A stretch of DNA of 64,000 bases, from contig JBANDB010000003.1 of the NCBI GenBank assembly GCA_037576215.1, positions 4,898,001 through 4,962,000 of the forward strand. The letters are read 5' to 3'. Source of the stretch: Armillaria gallica. Lineage: Eukaryota; Basidiomycota; Agaricomycetes; Agaricales; Physalacriaceae. Under the pieces are notes generated by a model, which saw only the letters and a list, made by a program, of their open reading frames with translations, did no database searches and had not been told where the DNA came from. Numbering within the stretch: position 1 is the stretch's first letter; each line of letters begins with the position of its first letter. Positions 1 through 11,770 of the stretch are shown in pieces. A program made the position numbers and the translations under genes.

Positions 1-1487
1 CGGTCGAAATTTGCATTCCGTCCAGCCGCGCAACGCAGCAAGGCACTACCCTTTCCCGACGCGCAGCATCAGACGCCTAGTCTCTTATCAATAAATAAGA
101 TATTTCACATATCTATGGGTTCTCTTCAAAGAATATGAATCGCATGAGTATTAAGAGTGAGAGATGACCTGAACGAGACGCACCACAGCCAGCAAATTTT
201 AAGCGAATTCGCCGGGTCCCAAGACGATCAGTGGATCGATCTTGTGAGTCCATCAGCGGCCCAGGAATTTATCCGCAGCGCCGGGGCCCGAAACTACCAA
301 CTGGTTGTGATTGGGGGCCGAGCAAGTTCGACTTGCCTGAGCATAGTTTATGGTCGGTACCATGTGCCCTTAAAATAATAGACAGAGTGACAATGCTGGA
401 TTTTCGACGCATTGAAACAACGAAAACTCAATCCTGAGAAATCGTGCATCAGTCAGAGCTTTCTTTGCTCATGTAAATTCCCTATGAGAACTTGATGAGA
501 ACTGCGCAATACTAATGTCCGAGACAGATGGATCTTTGAAAACGAGTGAGTGTGATGACATAATCAAGGAGCCTACTTAGTAATTTATCGATATCTTGTT
601 AACGTTATTTCAACGTTCCTCTGACTCTTCATCGTGTGCGCTGTAGCATAAGTTACCATGCTCGTCGTGCTGGTTCTTCAGTGGAAAAATCGGATCCTGG
701 AAAATGCGCTGTCAGGGTGCATAACGGATTGAAGCAGGGACGAACAAGATAAGTAATATGTGCGTTACGTCGAGACGGACCGAGACGGGCGCGCCATGTA
801 GGGAAGCAGATCACTTGCTCGCGAACACGCGTCGGCTGTGCTGGTGATGGTCTAAATCGGTGTCCCGCGACACGCCTCGTAATAGGCGGAGACGCGGGAG
901 TACCGTTGATGGTGCAAACAAAATGAAGTCGCTGAAAGTATCAATCAGCAAAAAAAAATTAACAATAGTCCTAGATATCACCATTTCGTAACTCCATGTC
1001 ACCTGGCTCTTTTGCTCATCACTCGTCTACCCCATTTGACTGAAGTGTCGGCATGTAGAGTATAACAGCGACATACAGGACAGCCTAAGTTAGCTGTGTC
1101 AGATCCGTGGGGGGGCCCATGTGGTTCTGCGAGCATCGTGGTGTCTTGGCTTCCTTGGCACGGCAAGACGCTTTGCCAAAGTACGAACCGGTCCTTGACA
1201 GATCGCCATCAGACCGCCATTCCGCCCATATTTCTTCCGATTTTGCAGCGGTATCCAAGTATGATTGCAAGGCACATGAGCATAGGTAATCCCTCAAAAT
1301 GGCTGTGAACATACAATGATTGGCAGATTTCATCCTTGAATGAGACCAGCATACATACAGTGTCTCTTGACAGATCCATGATAATTAGTGAGTATGATCC
1401 AAAGTAGAACGTCGGGCACTGGACGCGATCGGCGGGAGGTACGCTGAATAACAAGTGCAAACAAATCACCTATCTCATCGATTCACC
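1..1487. other. Stretch without a recognised gene
   Basis: Open frames here are short (under about 90 codons), lack recognisable domains and are not joined by convincing splice signals into a longer protein. The last few hundred bases are the upstream region of the Sds22-like gene. Nothing else was seen. Confidence 0.5.
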
Positions 1488-2703
1488 ATGACCGAGCATG
1501 TCTCTGCGCGCGTCGTGCTCCCTTCGCCACCCTCGTCTCCCGAACCAGAAAACGACGAAAATGAGGAAGTGTCCTCCGACTTTCTCGATTCCTGGCCAGC
1601 AACGACCTCGGAGCTTGATCTTGTGCATTGCCGTTTAGGCTCACTTGATCCTCTCCAGCTCCCTCGTTTTGCACAGCACCTGAAACGGCTGTGTGTGCGG
1701 CAAAATCACATATCTACCCTCGAACCCCTTGCCTTGTCATCACTAACATTACTAGAAGAACTTGATGTTTACGACAACAAGCTCAAGAACTCCGGAATAA
1801 CCACTCTGCCGGCCTCACTCATCACTCTCGATCTCAGCTTCAATTTATTGAAGCACGTTCCGGACGTTCTTGAAAGCTTGTCAAACCTTGAGACGGTGTA
1901 TTTTGTGCAGAACAGGATCTCGCGGATCGAGCATCTAGGAATGTGTACTAAACTGAAGAGTCTCGAGTTGGGAGGAAATCGCATACGCGTACGATTTTAA
2001 TTTTCCATCGACGAGATACTGATGCAGGAAATATAGGATATAACATCGCTGTCCTCTTTGACCGCGCTTGAGGAACTTTGGCTCGGAAAGAACAAAATAA
2101 CGACGATACCGCCTGGCGCGCTCACGCCCTTGACGTCCCTTCGCATTCTTTCCCTTCAATCAAACAGACTGACTCGAATAACGGGAATGGAAGGTCTCGT
2201 CAACTTACAAGAGTTATATCTGTCTCATAACGGGATTGAGAAACTCGAAGGCCTACAAGATAACGTCGGTCGTTCATTTCCTTTCAATGTGGACTGACTA
2301 ACAGACACACAGGTGAACCTTAGCACGCTTGATATCGGAAACAATTTTGTTCCAGCCATCGAAGGAATCGACCACCTGACTCAGTTGGAAGAGCTTTGGG
2401 TACAAAAATGTCTCTCTAACTTAACCATCTAAAAACAACTGATCTCTCTTTATTAGATGAACAACAATAACATCCCTGCTTCCGTCCTGTCTTCCCCTTT
2501 TCCTGATCTCCCCGCCCTTCGCACCATATATCTCGAGGGGAACCCTTGCCAGAAAGCAGACCCTGTCAACTATCGTCGTAAAGTGATGTTAGCGCTCCCG
2601 CAGGTGACTCAAATCGACGCAACGTGAGCGTGTGACATCCACTCGACGAAATATCTACTGACATAAATGGTACGGCCTTTGCAGGTACGTTAAAGCTGCT
2701 TGA
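1488..2703 (+). CDS. sds22: Sds22-like leucine-rich-repeat regulatory subunit of protein phosphatase 1
   Basis: Five exons can be joined (1488-1988, 2037-2264, 2313-2399, 2457-2623, 2685-2703), giving a 333-residue protein in a consistent frame. After an acidic, serine/proline-rich N-terminus of about 40 residues the protein is an uninterrupted run of about 22-residue leucine-rich repeats of the SDS22 class (pattern LxxLxxLxLxxNxI). It ends in the LRR cap, with QIDAT followed by YVKAA and the stop, as in yeast Sds22. Family knowledge: Sds22 binds the catalytic PP1 subunit, mostly in the nucleus, and affects its maturation and mitotic roles. The start is the first ATG of the frame with good context (TCACCATGA); the open frame extends 11 codons upstream but begins without an ATG. 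Introns are 48 to 61 nt. The repeat type and the C-terminal cap make the assignment firm. Confidence 0.9.
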
Positions 2704-3199
2704 ATGGGTCCAGACGGTGGTTGCTCCTCGCCGCCTCATTTTGACGATGTGTGTAAGAACTAGAAGCAAGACATGTGTACCAGTATATCTATCATCTTAA
2801 TACCTCCGTTTGTCAATAAATGACTTCTAAAGATGAGATAGTCTGAACCTCGATGTTGACGAGCACCAAATGGGTTCCCTTTCCGTCCGGGTCTCCATCA
2901 ATTCAGGGTTCTCGCCCTATGTTCCCGTGCGCAAGACTGGTAGATTCGGTAATACATGAATGCTAACTCCAAAACACTGTTACTCATGGTTCAGAGCTTA
3001 AATCCGACGAGCCGTACTTGTGACGAACCTTTGTGATAATTGCTTCCATCACTTCACTGAGAAAATGCCCTCAGATAACGATTAACTTACAAGATACGCG
3101 TGTCCGAAGATTGAGATCTATAATTCGATTGAATGCGTGGCATTTACCCAAGAAGAACAGAAGATCGATAAGGCTGTACATTGAAGAGGTACGCCTCAT
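2704..3199. other. Intergenic, convergent 3' ends
   Basis: This gap separates the stop codons of the Sds22-like gene (+) and Arp5 (-), which face each other. It is probably 3' UTR and terminator sequence. No coding signal was seen. Confidence 0.5.
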
Positions 3200-6092
3200 T
3201 TATATGAACGAGCTATTCCAATTACTTCCCCACCACTTCCTGATCTTCTCTGGGCCGTACTCCTCGTATTCAGCTTTGGTGAAGCAAGTTTTCTCGAATT
3301 CTGAGGTTACACTGAACAAGGACATGCCTTTCCACGCATCTAGGGATGGATCTGCTGCTCTCACAATGTTGACGGGCATATCCTGTGGGAGTAGAGGCCT
3401 CAGGGTGTTGTGGAGTCTTGGTATCATCCCAGAAAATTGCGACGGCGACCCGGTGAGATAAATGTTCTACAGGCGACAATTAATTGTGACCGTCTAGAAG
3501 CTACGCAGCGAAAAGCTTGCCTTCACAAGTCTCGCCTTCTCGGCATCACTGAAACGAGACAGGATGTTCTGAATGACCTCCCCGACGCCTGCAGAATCAA
3601 CACCTGCGATCCCGGGTGAAAACCAGGCTTCACAGACTCTCCACTTCTCTGTATTTAGATGGATTCGTGTGTTGCCTGTCCTCTTCATGTAAGATTCGTA
3701 TCATCAGTGAATTAAAAACATACCTTCAACATCGCCCTCTTCATAGACAGGTTTGAAAGCGGTCAGTAGTGCAGATCGTTGGGCCGTTATTGACGCGTGC
3801 GTATGCTGAGCAGTGAAAGTAGGATCATGAGTTAGAAGCTTCTGTTCGATTAACTGCAACTGGGCTATATCCTCCTCTTCATCAGATGAAGGTGCAGCGG
3901 TGTTCTATTTGTTAGTTAATTTAAGAGGAGCATATCAAAACATAACACTTATATCTTACTATTTTTCGATAGATCGCCCAGTCAGCGTCATCAGCACCGA
4001 ACGTGTCCTCTAGAATAAGATCAGTCAGAGGAGATTTTATTCTAAAAAATCCTACCTCCCACCCCTTTTCTTTTCTTTTTAGATATCCTGTCATCTGCAG
4101 CGAGGTTTGCTATGCTCTTCATCCTCGCCTGAGCGGCGGCACTCTTTCTATCACTTAACGCAGCTTTTCTTCTCGATCGATTTTTAATCCGATCCATCAG
4201 AGCCTACATAAGCCTAGTCAGCATATAATGAGCGAAGAGTGCGTCAAGACATACTTCCTGTTCTTGTCGCAGCTTTCTGGACCACCCGCCCAAGTCTGCT
4301 TCACGTTCCTCTTCCTCTCGTTTCTCCTCGCGTTCTTTTTCCTCCCTTTCGCGTTCCTTTTCGCGCCTAGCTCGTGCACGCGCTTCGTATCCGGCTTTCA
4401 CCAACTTTTGCTTCTTCTTTTCCTTGAGTCCGTCTTCGTCTAGCTGTATATAGACATAGGTGAAAAGCAAGTAGGAAGACATGAAAGGAAACAATCACAT
4501 CAGCATCCGGAACATCCACGAGCGGGAAAGAAGGTTCTTCCTATACAATTGTCAGCGATGCGAAGAAAAGTCATGTGCGACAAACCATAGGGTCATCATC
4601 AGCGGCCTCCTTCTTTCTGGCTTTCTTTAGGTCAGACTCCAATTTTTTGATAGTCTCATCCAACTGAGTGTCATCATCAAAACCTTCAGCGGACAATTTG
4701 TTCTACAACGCGTGATTAGACACAGGCGGAGAAGGAAGACTACTGGTCGCCTACATTCCATTCTCTCTTTCCATCCTCGCCCCGGGATTCTCTGAGCTCC
4801 AGCAGGTGTTGAAGATCGTTCTCCTTCTGCAGCAACTACGTAGTATGTCGCAATCAGTGATGATATTGACACGTAAAGCAGACACGCGTCACCTTCTCCA
4901 TTCGCGTTTTTGCCGCTAATTCTTGAAGTTTTCGTCCTTGCTCTTTACGTTTTTCTGCAATCCTAGCCAACTCCTCTTCGGTCTTCTCTTCAGCCGGGTG
5001 GAGAGCGAAGGGAAATTGTATGATGGTCTCCGAAGCACGCAATTTAAGAGGGTCCTTCAAAGACTTGAGAAGCACAGCGTAATCAGTCGATACATCGCAG
5101 AAATTTCGCAGCATCCACTTCAAACGAGATCAGTAGGAACAAGGAGGAATACGTGAGGAAATTACATTAGATTGCGTTGTTGTGACACGTGTCGGGAAGT
5201 TGGGATACTTGAGCTGGATGAGCTTCAGGAGGTACTCTGAAGATTGAAGCGACCCCCAAGGTATTCTGATCATATCTTGGTAAGAGATCCATACGAACTT
5301 GTGCAGGACGTACCGTTTTGCGTGGCTCAAAATACCCTTCCCATTTAGTATCGGCATCACAGCAGTAGAAGCTGTGTTGAACGATATGCATAGACCATCT
5401 TCCTCGAACTGGAAAGGGTTGTCAGTGTTCGGTTTCCTGTTGTTTCCATAGAATGACATCAGCCCGTCGATACAGTATGACAAGGCTGGGACCGAATATT
5501 GTTCGAACATTAACTCCGAAGTCACTGTTAAAATGAAAGCATCCGCATTCGCTTCAGGTAATCTGTAAGTAAGATCAAATCACTTACGAGCCCTTGAGTG
5601 CAACGGCGTGCTCAACCTTTCCGTCATTAGCACAGGGTGTTCTACAGTCGGTGTATCGAGCCCAAGATTGACAAATGCGTAATCCAAGGCGTTCTCCTAC
5701 GTCTCGAAGCCCATTTATCGTACTGCCCTTGCATTGAACCAAAAAATCGAACACACCAAAGCATCAAAGTTCAGCAGGACGTCGCCCTCCCAAGCGGTTC
5801 TTGTCTGAGCTTTGGCACCACTTTCCACGTCGATAGCTTCGCCGAAAAGTAGAAGAGGTTTGTTTGTCTTTCTTTCCTTGTACTTGGATATGGCATTAGG
5901 ACCGAATCGAGGCACCTCGAAATCAGCAAAACCCCAGCGGAAGGTGGTAGACCCGTTGTCGATAATGATAGGCGTGTTTGTACCACGGTGCTCATCGTAC
6001 GAATCTGGAGGCGGCGGCACAGACGGGAGCACTGGAAGTGGGACATTGGCGACGTTGGGCCCGGAATCAACTTGCATGAGGTCCGAGTCCAT
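3200..6092 (-). CDS. arp5: Actin-related protein 5 (Arp5), INO80 chromatin-remodelling subunit
   Basis: This multi-exon gene starts at 6092 (first exons 6092-5757, 5696-5588, 5524-5314, 5265-5166, then from 5117) and runs to the stop at 3200-3202. The N-terminal part has the actin-fold phosphate-binding start (IIIDNGSTTFRWGF) and conserved Arp5 blocks such as TSELMFEQYSVPAL, EYLLKLIQLKYPNFPTRVT and NFCDVSTDY. The middle is a long charged, Glu/Lys/Arg-rich insertion (plus-strand 4204-5117) ending in an RRKAALSDRKSAAA block and EDTFGADDADW; this insertion distinguishes Arp5 from actin and other Arps. The C-terminus carries DPSLDAWKGM and TKAEYEEYGPEKIRKWWG, diagnostic of the family. Family knowledge: Arp5, with Ies6, couples the INO80 ATPase to nucleosome sliding in the nucleus. 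Its upstream flank is a duplicated piece of a tyrosinase 3' region. Confidence 0.93.
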
Positions 6093-6294
6093 GGCAGTAG
6101 TTGAACAAGGCGTGAAATGATCGGATTTGACGCTCGGTTACTAATTCGGTATTTCAGCCCACGTTCCAAACTTTTCATTTATATAATGGGTGCCAGTGCA
6201 TACGCAGAACTTCCAACTTGTCCCTTCTTTCTAAGTTCTGGAACCACTCATAGTCATATCAAAAGATTTTGCTCTGGATGACAATTACATCCCA
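6090..6294. repeat. Duplicated segment, copy 1 (Arp5 side)
   Basis: This segment resembles 9123-9320 with long identical blocks, for example CGGTATTTCAGCCCACGTT and GTGCCAGTGCATACGCAGAA. It starts at the Arp5 initiation codon and ends in a relic of the tyrosinase C-terminus (about 6245-6294). Read on the minus strand the relic gives WDVIVIQSKIF, a stop, then YDYE and a stop, against WDVIDIQNGILCYDYE in the intact gene. The Cys codon has become TGA. Confidence 0.8.
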
Positions 6295-7503
6295 AAGTGG
6301 TTGATCGCCTCTCCACAACATTGGAGTTCCTCCGATTCGTGCTGTTTAAGGTAGGACTTCCTATTCGCTAATCGTTTCACGTTCATCCTCCAGATGTCAT
6401 CCAGTTTGAATACACAGCATGCAGTCAAAGTCCTTACGTAGTTTTATATAAACCCTCTCGCGGAAAAACAGGTATATGGCCGATTTCGAACGGGCGATAG
6501 ATATATTATACATTGGCGAGTACTATTCACAGCTCGTATCATGCAAATATGTTGATTTGCCCATGTGCCGAGCCGTTTCAGACGTGTGAGTATATCATTC
6601 GACATAATGTTTCCTGCATGAGGATCAACGAGAGGTGCTATGCAAGGTTCTTGGCATCAAGTACGGCGAAATCACAGCGTTGAGCAAATAAATCGAGAGC
6701 ACAGCCAAAATGGCACACCACCACCACTTTGAACGAATGCAGAACACCCAACTCAATTATCTCGTCGTAAGACTTGAACGTATGTTGCTATACTCCACAT
6801 TGTACACCGAATCATCAATCAAAGAGCAGGTGGACCGGAACCAGTACTCCACCGTATATACGGTGGATACGAGGACTTCAGAACTCGAAACCTGGCTTAT
6901 ACGGGTATGGTCCGTAAAACACAGTGTTATGGCTTTACGGCCGAAAAACAGACCTCAAGCTAAAGAGGATGTAGTTCTGGCGCAACCGTCCTGGGGTTTA
7001 ATACCGCCTTGGTACAAGTCTGGTACATATTCATAGGCTCACAAACCTCTTGCTGAGGTGATTAGTGCGCTCTGCGTAACGAATACTGTTTTGTGATCGT
7101 TTACGCTGATTTTTCCTTACCTACTGTGTCTCTCACACCAGAAGATTTCCAGGACTTTGCCCGTACCACAGCCTGGCTCCGAGCCAGAGACAAGGAGGCA
7201 ACAAATTAATAGATATTTTACTTACTGGTAGCGATTAATGGAACGGTGAGTCCAAAAATAAGCATACCCCGCCTGATACAAACTCGAAGGGCTTGTTATG
7301 TGAACTACAAAACCACCGTTTCAGATTCCAACGCATTGACATCACCTTTCGCTCCACTGAAACTTTTAGTAACCCTTCGTAATCCTTCCCGCAAGCTGAG
7401 CAACTTTCCATGCCCTTTTGTGACCTGATGCACCTGTCTGAAAGATATTTAAACCACTAAGCCTTCTTTCCACCTCTCCATCATCCTTCCAACCATACAC
7501 ACC
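6093..7503. other. Intergenic region with tyrosinase relic and inverted repeats
   Basis: Positions 6093-6294 form the Arp5-side copy of a duplicated segment. A perfect 20-bp palindrome lies at 6848-6867, and a 7-bp inverted repeat (CCGTAAA/TTTACGG) has arms at 6912-6918 and 6934-6940. An open frame at 6710-7036 shows no domain and spans these palindromes, so it is not called. Confidence 0.5.
7446..7453 (+). promoter_or_regulatory. Possible TATA element of the secreted-protein gene
   Basis: TATTTAAA lies 51 bp before the ATG at 7504, followed by a pyrimidine-rich stretch, a common layout for highly expressed fungal genes. It is judged on sequence alone. Confidence 0.35.
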
Positions 7504-8057
7504 ATGAAACTGACTAGAAAATTAACCTTCATCGTTGCCCTTGCCGCCGCCGCAGTCAAAGGCGATATCACCTGTGGCACCGCGGGGGATGCGACGTGCG
7601 TAGCTCAACCTCTGTCCCCCCCGTCCTGCTAACAACCTCTCCCTTCCCAGACTTTCCTCATGCCAGGGCCTCCTCGCCAGCAGCTTTACCAACCTCAACT
7701 ACGGTCGCACCTGCAGCTTTGGACCAGGCAACACCGCGTTCAACCCCATCTGCGCACCAGATAACTGTCCGCCGCTCACTCCACTCTTCAGTACTTGAGC
7801 TCAACTTTTATGTAGGCTGCATCTATGTGACCGTGAATGATCTCTCCGATCAAGTAGTCCATGACTTGGCAAGCGATATCGTCAACGCTTGTGCTGCCCC
7901 GGCCGTGGATAGAGTCAATGGGAGGAACAGCTTGGATACTACAGGTTCTGTAGCTGTTTGCGTTTCTGATGGAGCTGGGTGCGGGGATTGCTTGTACGTG
8001 CCCTGGATATCCTAAATTGTTACCCGTACTAACACGGTTTGTTTCAGCGAGGACTAA
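7504..8057 (+). CDS. Small secreted cysteine-rich protein
   Basis: Four exons (7504-7595, 7651-7790, 7816-7993, 8048-8057) join in frame to a 139-residue protein. The N-terminus is a classic signal peptide: MKLTRK, then a hydrophobic IVALAAAAV core, with likely cleavage near VKG-D. The mature part has ten cysteines, in contexts such as DITCGT, SSCQGL, RTCSFG, PICAP, DNCPP, SCIYV, NACAA, AVCVS and GCGDC, which suggests several disulphides. No catalytic motif was recognised. The size and cysteine pattern suit a fungal small secreted or lectin-like protein, but the family could not be named. The second intron is very short (25 nt), so that junction is the least certain. The gene lies between the two copies of the duplicated tyrosinase-end segment. 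The overlapping opposite-strand frame at 7788-8213 looks like a shadow. Confidence 0.7.
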
Positions 8058-9122
8058 CAGGACTCTCGAAATATTGAGTCCACGATTTAAGAAATTATTT
8101 ACTTCTTTCGACCCGAGCTGTGTATGTTGAGCGTCGTTGAATCTTGATATCTGATGAATATTTGAATGACTTTTCAATGTCCGAGTCCGCGTTTCAAGTA
8201 GATATATTTTCACTGGGTGCGGTGATTAAATCGGATATTAACAACTGTACGGGCGCACGAACCTGTAATAGACCACAACTTGGCTGTGTACAGGATCGCA
8301 GCATGCCAGCCCAATCTTTTCTTTTCTGATTCACCCAGGACTAAGAGTAGAATGAAGCAGAAGAGGTCACGCGCATAGACCAAGACGACCCCAAAGGCCG
8401 ATTCAAAAGCTGCCACGGGAAGCACGAAGAGCACGAGTGAAAATCATGAGCTACTGCACCACTGACTAGGTGGATGGCAATGATGCACGAGAGAAAGACA
8501 GGCGTGGTCGCGTGGAGACGTAAAAAGGTCGGTATAGCAAGGCTGGGATCCAAACCGAAGGACATAGTCCATGTTCACTTCACAGCGGATGCACCAGAGT
8601 TGTGTCGGTGAATGGCAGGCGGGAGTCAATCCGCAAATCTAGTGACACCCCCACATTGAGGGAACACACCTATATCCGCGCACGTCGAACCAAAATGCTC
8701 CTCTCATTGACTGCATGCCGACCTTGAGTCTGGAAGGAGCGTCGAGGCTGCATTGCTTGAAAGGAAGGCAGGGGAAGAGGAAGAGGAAGACAGACATGCA
8801 TTTCCCACGGCAAAACGGTGAACACGCTGTTACCTGTGCTTCTGTTCATTTCAGATAGTCTTTCTCCCTGTAATTAAGGTACCCGCTTATTCAGTTCCGG
8901 CCACGAGTGGTTGAGTTTGAATTCATCTAGAAGCCCAACGGAAGCAAACAATGCTCTGAGAGCTTGCTGTGGATCAAAACCTACAACCGTCGACTCACTA
9001 AGGAAGGGATAAGTCAGTGGAAGACTCTGCGGACCGAAAAATGGAGTTTACGCGTGTAATTCTTTCTAGCGGATTCGAACCGTAGGGTAATGCACTAACG
9101 ACCGGTTACAGGTCTACGAGCT
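8058..9122. other. Intergenic stretch without a recognised gene
   Basis: No domain-bearing frame was seen. On the minus strand near 9065-9080 there is a perfect tRNA T-loop/B-box-like string (GGTTCGAATCC) without a matching acceptor stem. The region lies just outside the duplicated segment at 9123. Confidence 0.45.
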
Positions 9123-9320
9123 CATGGTGGAAGCTGAACAAGGCGTGATCGGATTCGGCACTCGGTTACTGTTACTAATTCGGTATTTCAGCCCACGTTT
9201 CGAACTTTTCATTTGAAGGGTGCCAGTGCATACGCAGAACTACTTGATCCTTCTTTCTAAGTTCTGTAATCACTCATAGTCATAGCAAAGGATTCCGTTC
9301 TGGATGTCGATCACATCCCA
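9123..9320. repeat. Duplicated segment, copy 2 (tyrosinase side)
   Basis: This is the partner of 6090-6294. It contains the true last codons and stop of the tyrosinase (stop at 9274-9276) and its 3' flank. At the far end is a minus-strand ATG (cat at 9123-9125) aligned with the Arp5 start codon of copy 1. The copies differ by scattered substitutions and small indels, so the duplication is not recent. Confidence 0.8.
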
Positions 9321-11015
9321 GATCGTAATGTTTTCTGTGTCCCACATACCATCGCCAGGAATGGTGCTGTTCAACTGTCACGAACGGTTGAAGAGGTCCG
9401 ACGCGACAAGAAATTTGTTGCTTACGTTTAGCCAAGGAGCTGCACCGTTGGGGTACTGAACGTATTCTGCCCAAGTGCTCAGCCTCTGAACCGAACCTCC
9501 TTCGAAGGCGTAGAAGTTGCTCGGATCCTTATTTTGCCACTCCCAGTACAATTTGTCGATCATCTACGGAATGGCGTGAGCTTGCGATAACAGGATCGAG
9601 GCCTTGATAAATCCTTACAGCATGATGCAAATAGAAGAGCGGGTCTGCGCGCAACATTGTTAGAAAAACTGTATTCCTTCGGGATCCTTGCACTAACCGT
9701 TGTTAGACCATTTAGGTCCACCGGCACCGCATTCAGTGTAGTTTCTATTGCAAAGGCTGGACGAGTCGCCACCGGGAAGCCTGCAATTCAAGATAAAGAA
9801 TATGGGGAGCGATATCGAAAGGTTTCGTACCAGTGAGGTGGTCCATGAGGTCCCTTTGCGGATCACATTCAACAGGATTCCATTACAGATGAGAAACGTC
9901 GCCACACCTTCGGTCCCTCCAGGAAATACTGGAACGCCTTGAAGTCTCCAGTATAGTTGACATTGTCCACCACCATGCTCTGCACATATTCGGGTGCGAA
10001 CATCCAATCCACGTACTGATAGTAGTCCCTATATACAGTTGTTATTAAACAAATATTGAATATTGAACATCCAAGTACGCACAATTGTTCATCGGGATTG
10101 TCGGGCCAAAGGTTTCCAAGCACCAAGAACGGCTGCAAAGTTAGATTCCTCCGCACAATATGCTCGCTAGGATAAGCAAGTGTCAGGTTGGAAAATCCAC
10201 CCGTGCTCAAGCTGAAATCGTTGTCCTCGTCGCCAGTGATAGGACCTAGCCCACTGACAGGATCTTCTTCCCACATCGTAGAGTTAGCAAACTGATATGC
10301 ATCTGAGAAGATCGTTGCCTCAGTACAAAGGTGCGGAAATGTTGAAGAGACCATTTACCTTGGGTCCAGTTCCAGTACGGCTGCGTTCCGGTGTAACTGC
10401 AATAATCCTGCAAGGCACGCTCGAATTTGAACCCGAGCAGCCGGTGCCAAGGCAAGAAGTAGCCAGTCCAGTGTATCTGTGAATATTGATGAGCACTATC
10501 TAATCTGATATCAGTCGTGCCATAAATTTACCTTGATATTGAGATCCATGCTTCGACGTACTCAGCAATGAATATTCAACAGTGGCCAGACTTACTGCAG
10601 ATAGACAAAGTCTGCGAAAGAATATTAAACCAGGACGACACGTCGTAAATGAGGCATTCACCATCATAAAGCGAGCTGTCGTTGGTCAAGGCGGGGATTT
10701 GGGATATATCCCTGTCTACGGTTCCCACTACATTGGGGTCGTGAGGGACATGCGAGAGACACTGGTTACAGGTTCATATCAGATGTTTCGTGATACTACA
10801 ATCTTTACACTCACATTAACCGCAGCGATCCAATCAGCCTGCTCATCGGAAGACAGAGCGCGCCATTCCTTTCGTATAGACGGATCGGTACACTTTGGAG
10901 ACTGTAACGTCTCCGTGTCGGCGTTGAGAGCAGAGACAGTGCTGAACAGACATAAGATCGAAGACAGCAGCGACCAGGCCAGCATCATCCACACTACTTG
11001 TTCGGTGACGGCCAT
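9274..11015 (-). CDS. Secreted tyrosinase (type-3 copper protein)
   Basis: This multi-exon gene starts at 11015 with a hydrophobic signal sequence (core MMLAWSLLSSILCLFSTVSA) before CTDPSIRKEW. Copper site A is spread over short exons: DDFVYLHMDL, then HWTGYFLPWHR. Copper site B is seen as PHGPPHW (His-x3-His), then DPLFYLHHAMID. The last exon ends GILCYDYE, the usual tyrosinase-domain end, with the stop at 9274-9276. All six copper-ligand histidines appear present. Family knowledge: such enzymes hydroxylate monophenols and oxidise o-diphenols to quinones, for pigments or cross-linking. The signal peptide and several N-x-S/T sites (NLTL, NYTGD, NSTMW) suggest extracellular action. There is no long C-terminal lid domain as in cytosolic mushroom tyrosinases. 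Exon 1 is 11015-10815 and exon 2 starts at 10761; the remaining joins are approximate. Confidence 0.85.
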
Positions 11016-11770
11016 AAAGATCGGAGGAGTGGAGGAAAGAGCCTACGGCTGTTCTTTTGTACCGTGTGAAGCTTTTTCTACCGTCAGCCCTGCATAAAAT
11101 CCCGGATGCGAATGATACTATTGGTAAAATGAAATGAAATTATATCCGGCAGAGAGGCAAATTTGCCTTGGCGCACCAAGTTTCATATAGGGACGCACAA
11201 TTTTAAGTACGACGCTAATTTTCGGGAGTTACCGCGTACTTATGTAAACGGAAGTCTTATTATCCGGTAGTCGCTGAAAGGAGAATACAGCAACCCAGCG
11301 CATAGCTATGGGGTTGACGTTTCTGCGAAGATGTTTTAGCCGTATCCTGCTCAAGAAAAGTGACATAGATGGAAACTATACAGACCCAGGCCTGCAAGCG
11401 GAGACAGACGGAAAAACATGAGAACATAACTTAGCAACCCTTTTGATGCAACTTTTGATCATTCAAAACGAAGCATGGACCATTCAAATTGAAGTGCGGA
11501 AATGTCAAAAGATAGCCACACGATTGTATGTAGGTCCGTCGTTGGTACGCTGGAAAGAGAAAGATAAATATGTAGTAACAATACACCAGCGATAACAAGC
11601 TGCGCGACAATGGGTACTTGATGATACAGAAGAACAACCATGAACAAAAGGGAGGAATAATTCAGGGATTCAGGAGAATTCGTCTGTAAGAGACGGGTAA
11701 GCATATGCGAGGAGATTTCATGGAGAAATAGCTACCTGAGACCGGCCCGAGCCGCTGATACCAGACGCCT
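11016..11770. other. Intergenic stretch, nothing recognised
   Basis: This covers the upstream side of the tyrosinase gene and the 3' side of the next gene. It is AT-rich with no convincing coding frame. Minor frames at 11431-11704 lack domains. Confidence 0.4.

Noticed and set aside
6710..7036. 108-codon frame beginning MAHHHHFER
   Set aside because: Spans the palindrome and inverted repeat, has no domain, and the His run is chance composition (CACCACCACC).
7788..8213. 141-codon minus-strand frame
   Set aside because: Lies opposite the four-exon secreted-protein gene, has no domain, and the plus-strand reading gives a signal peptide and cysteine framework.
9060..9125. Possible tRNA on the minus strand, based on a perfect GGTTCGAATCC T-loop string
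   Set aside because: The T stem pairs only three of five positions. No acceptor-stem partner for the 3' GCTAGAA-like end was found upstream, and no 5+7+5 anticodon arm forms.
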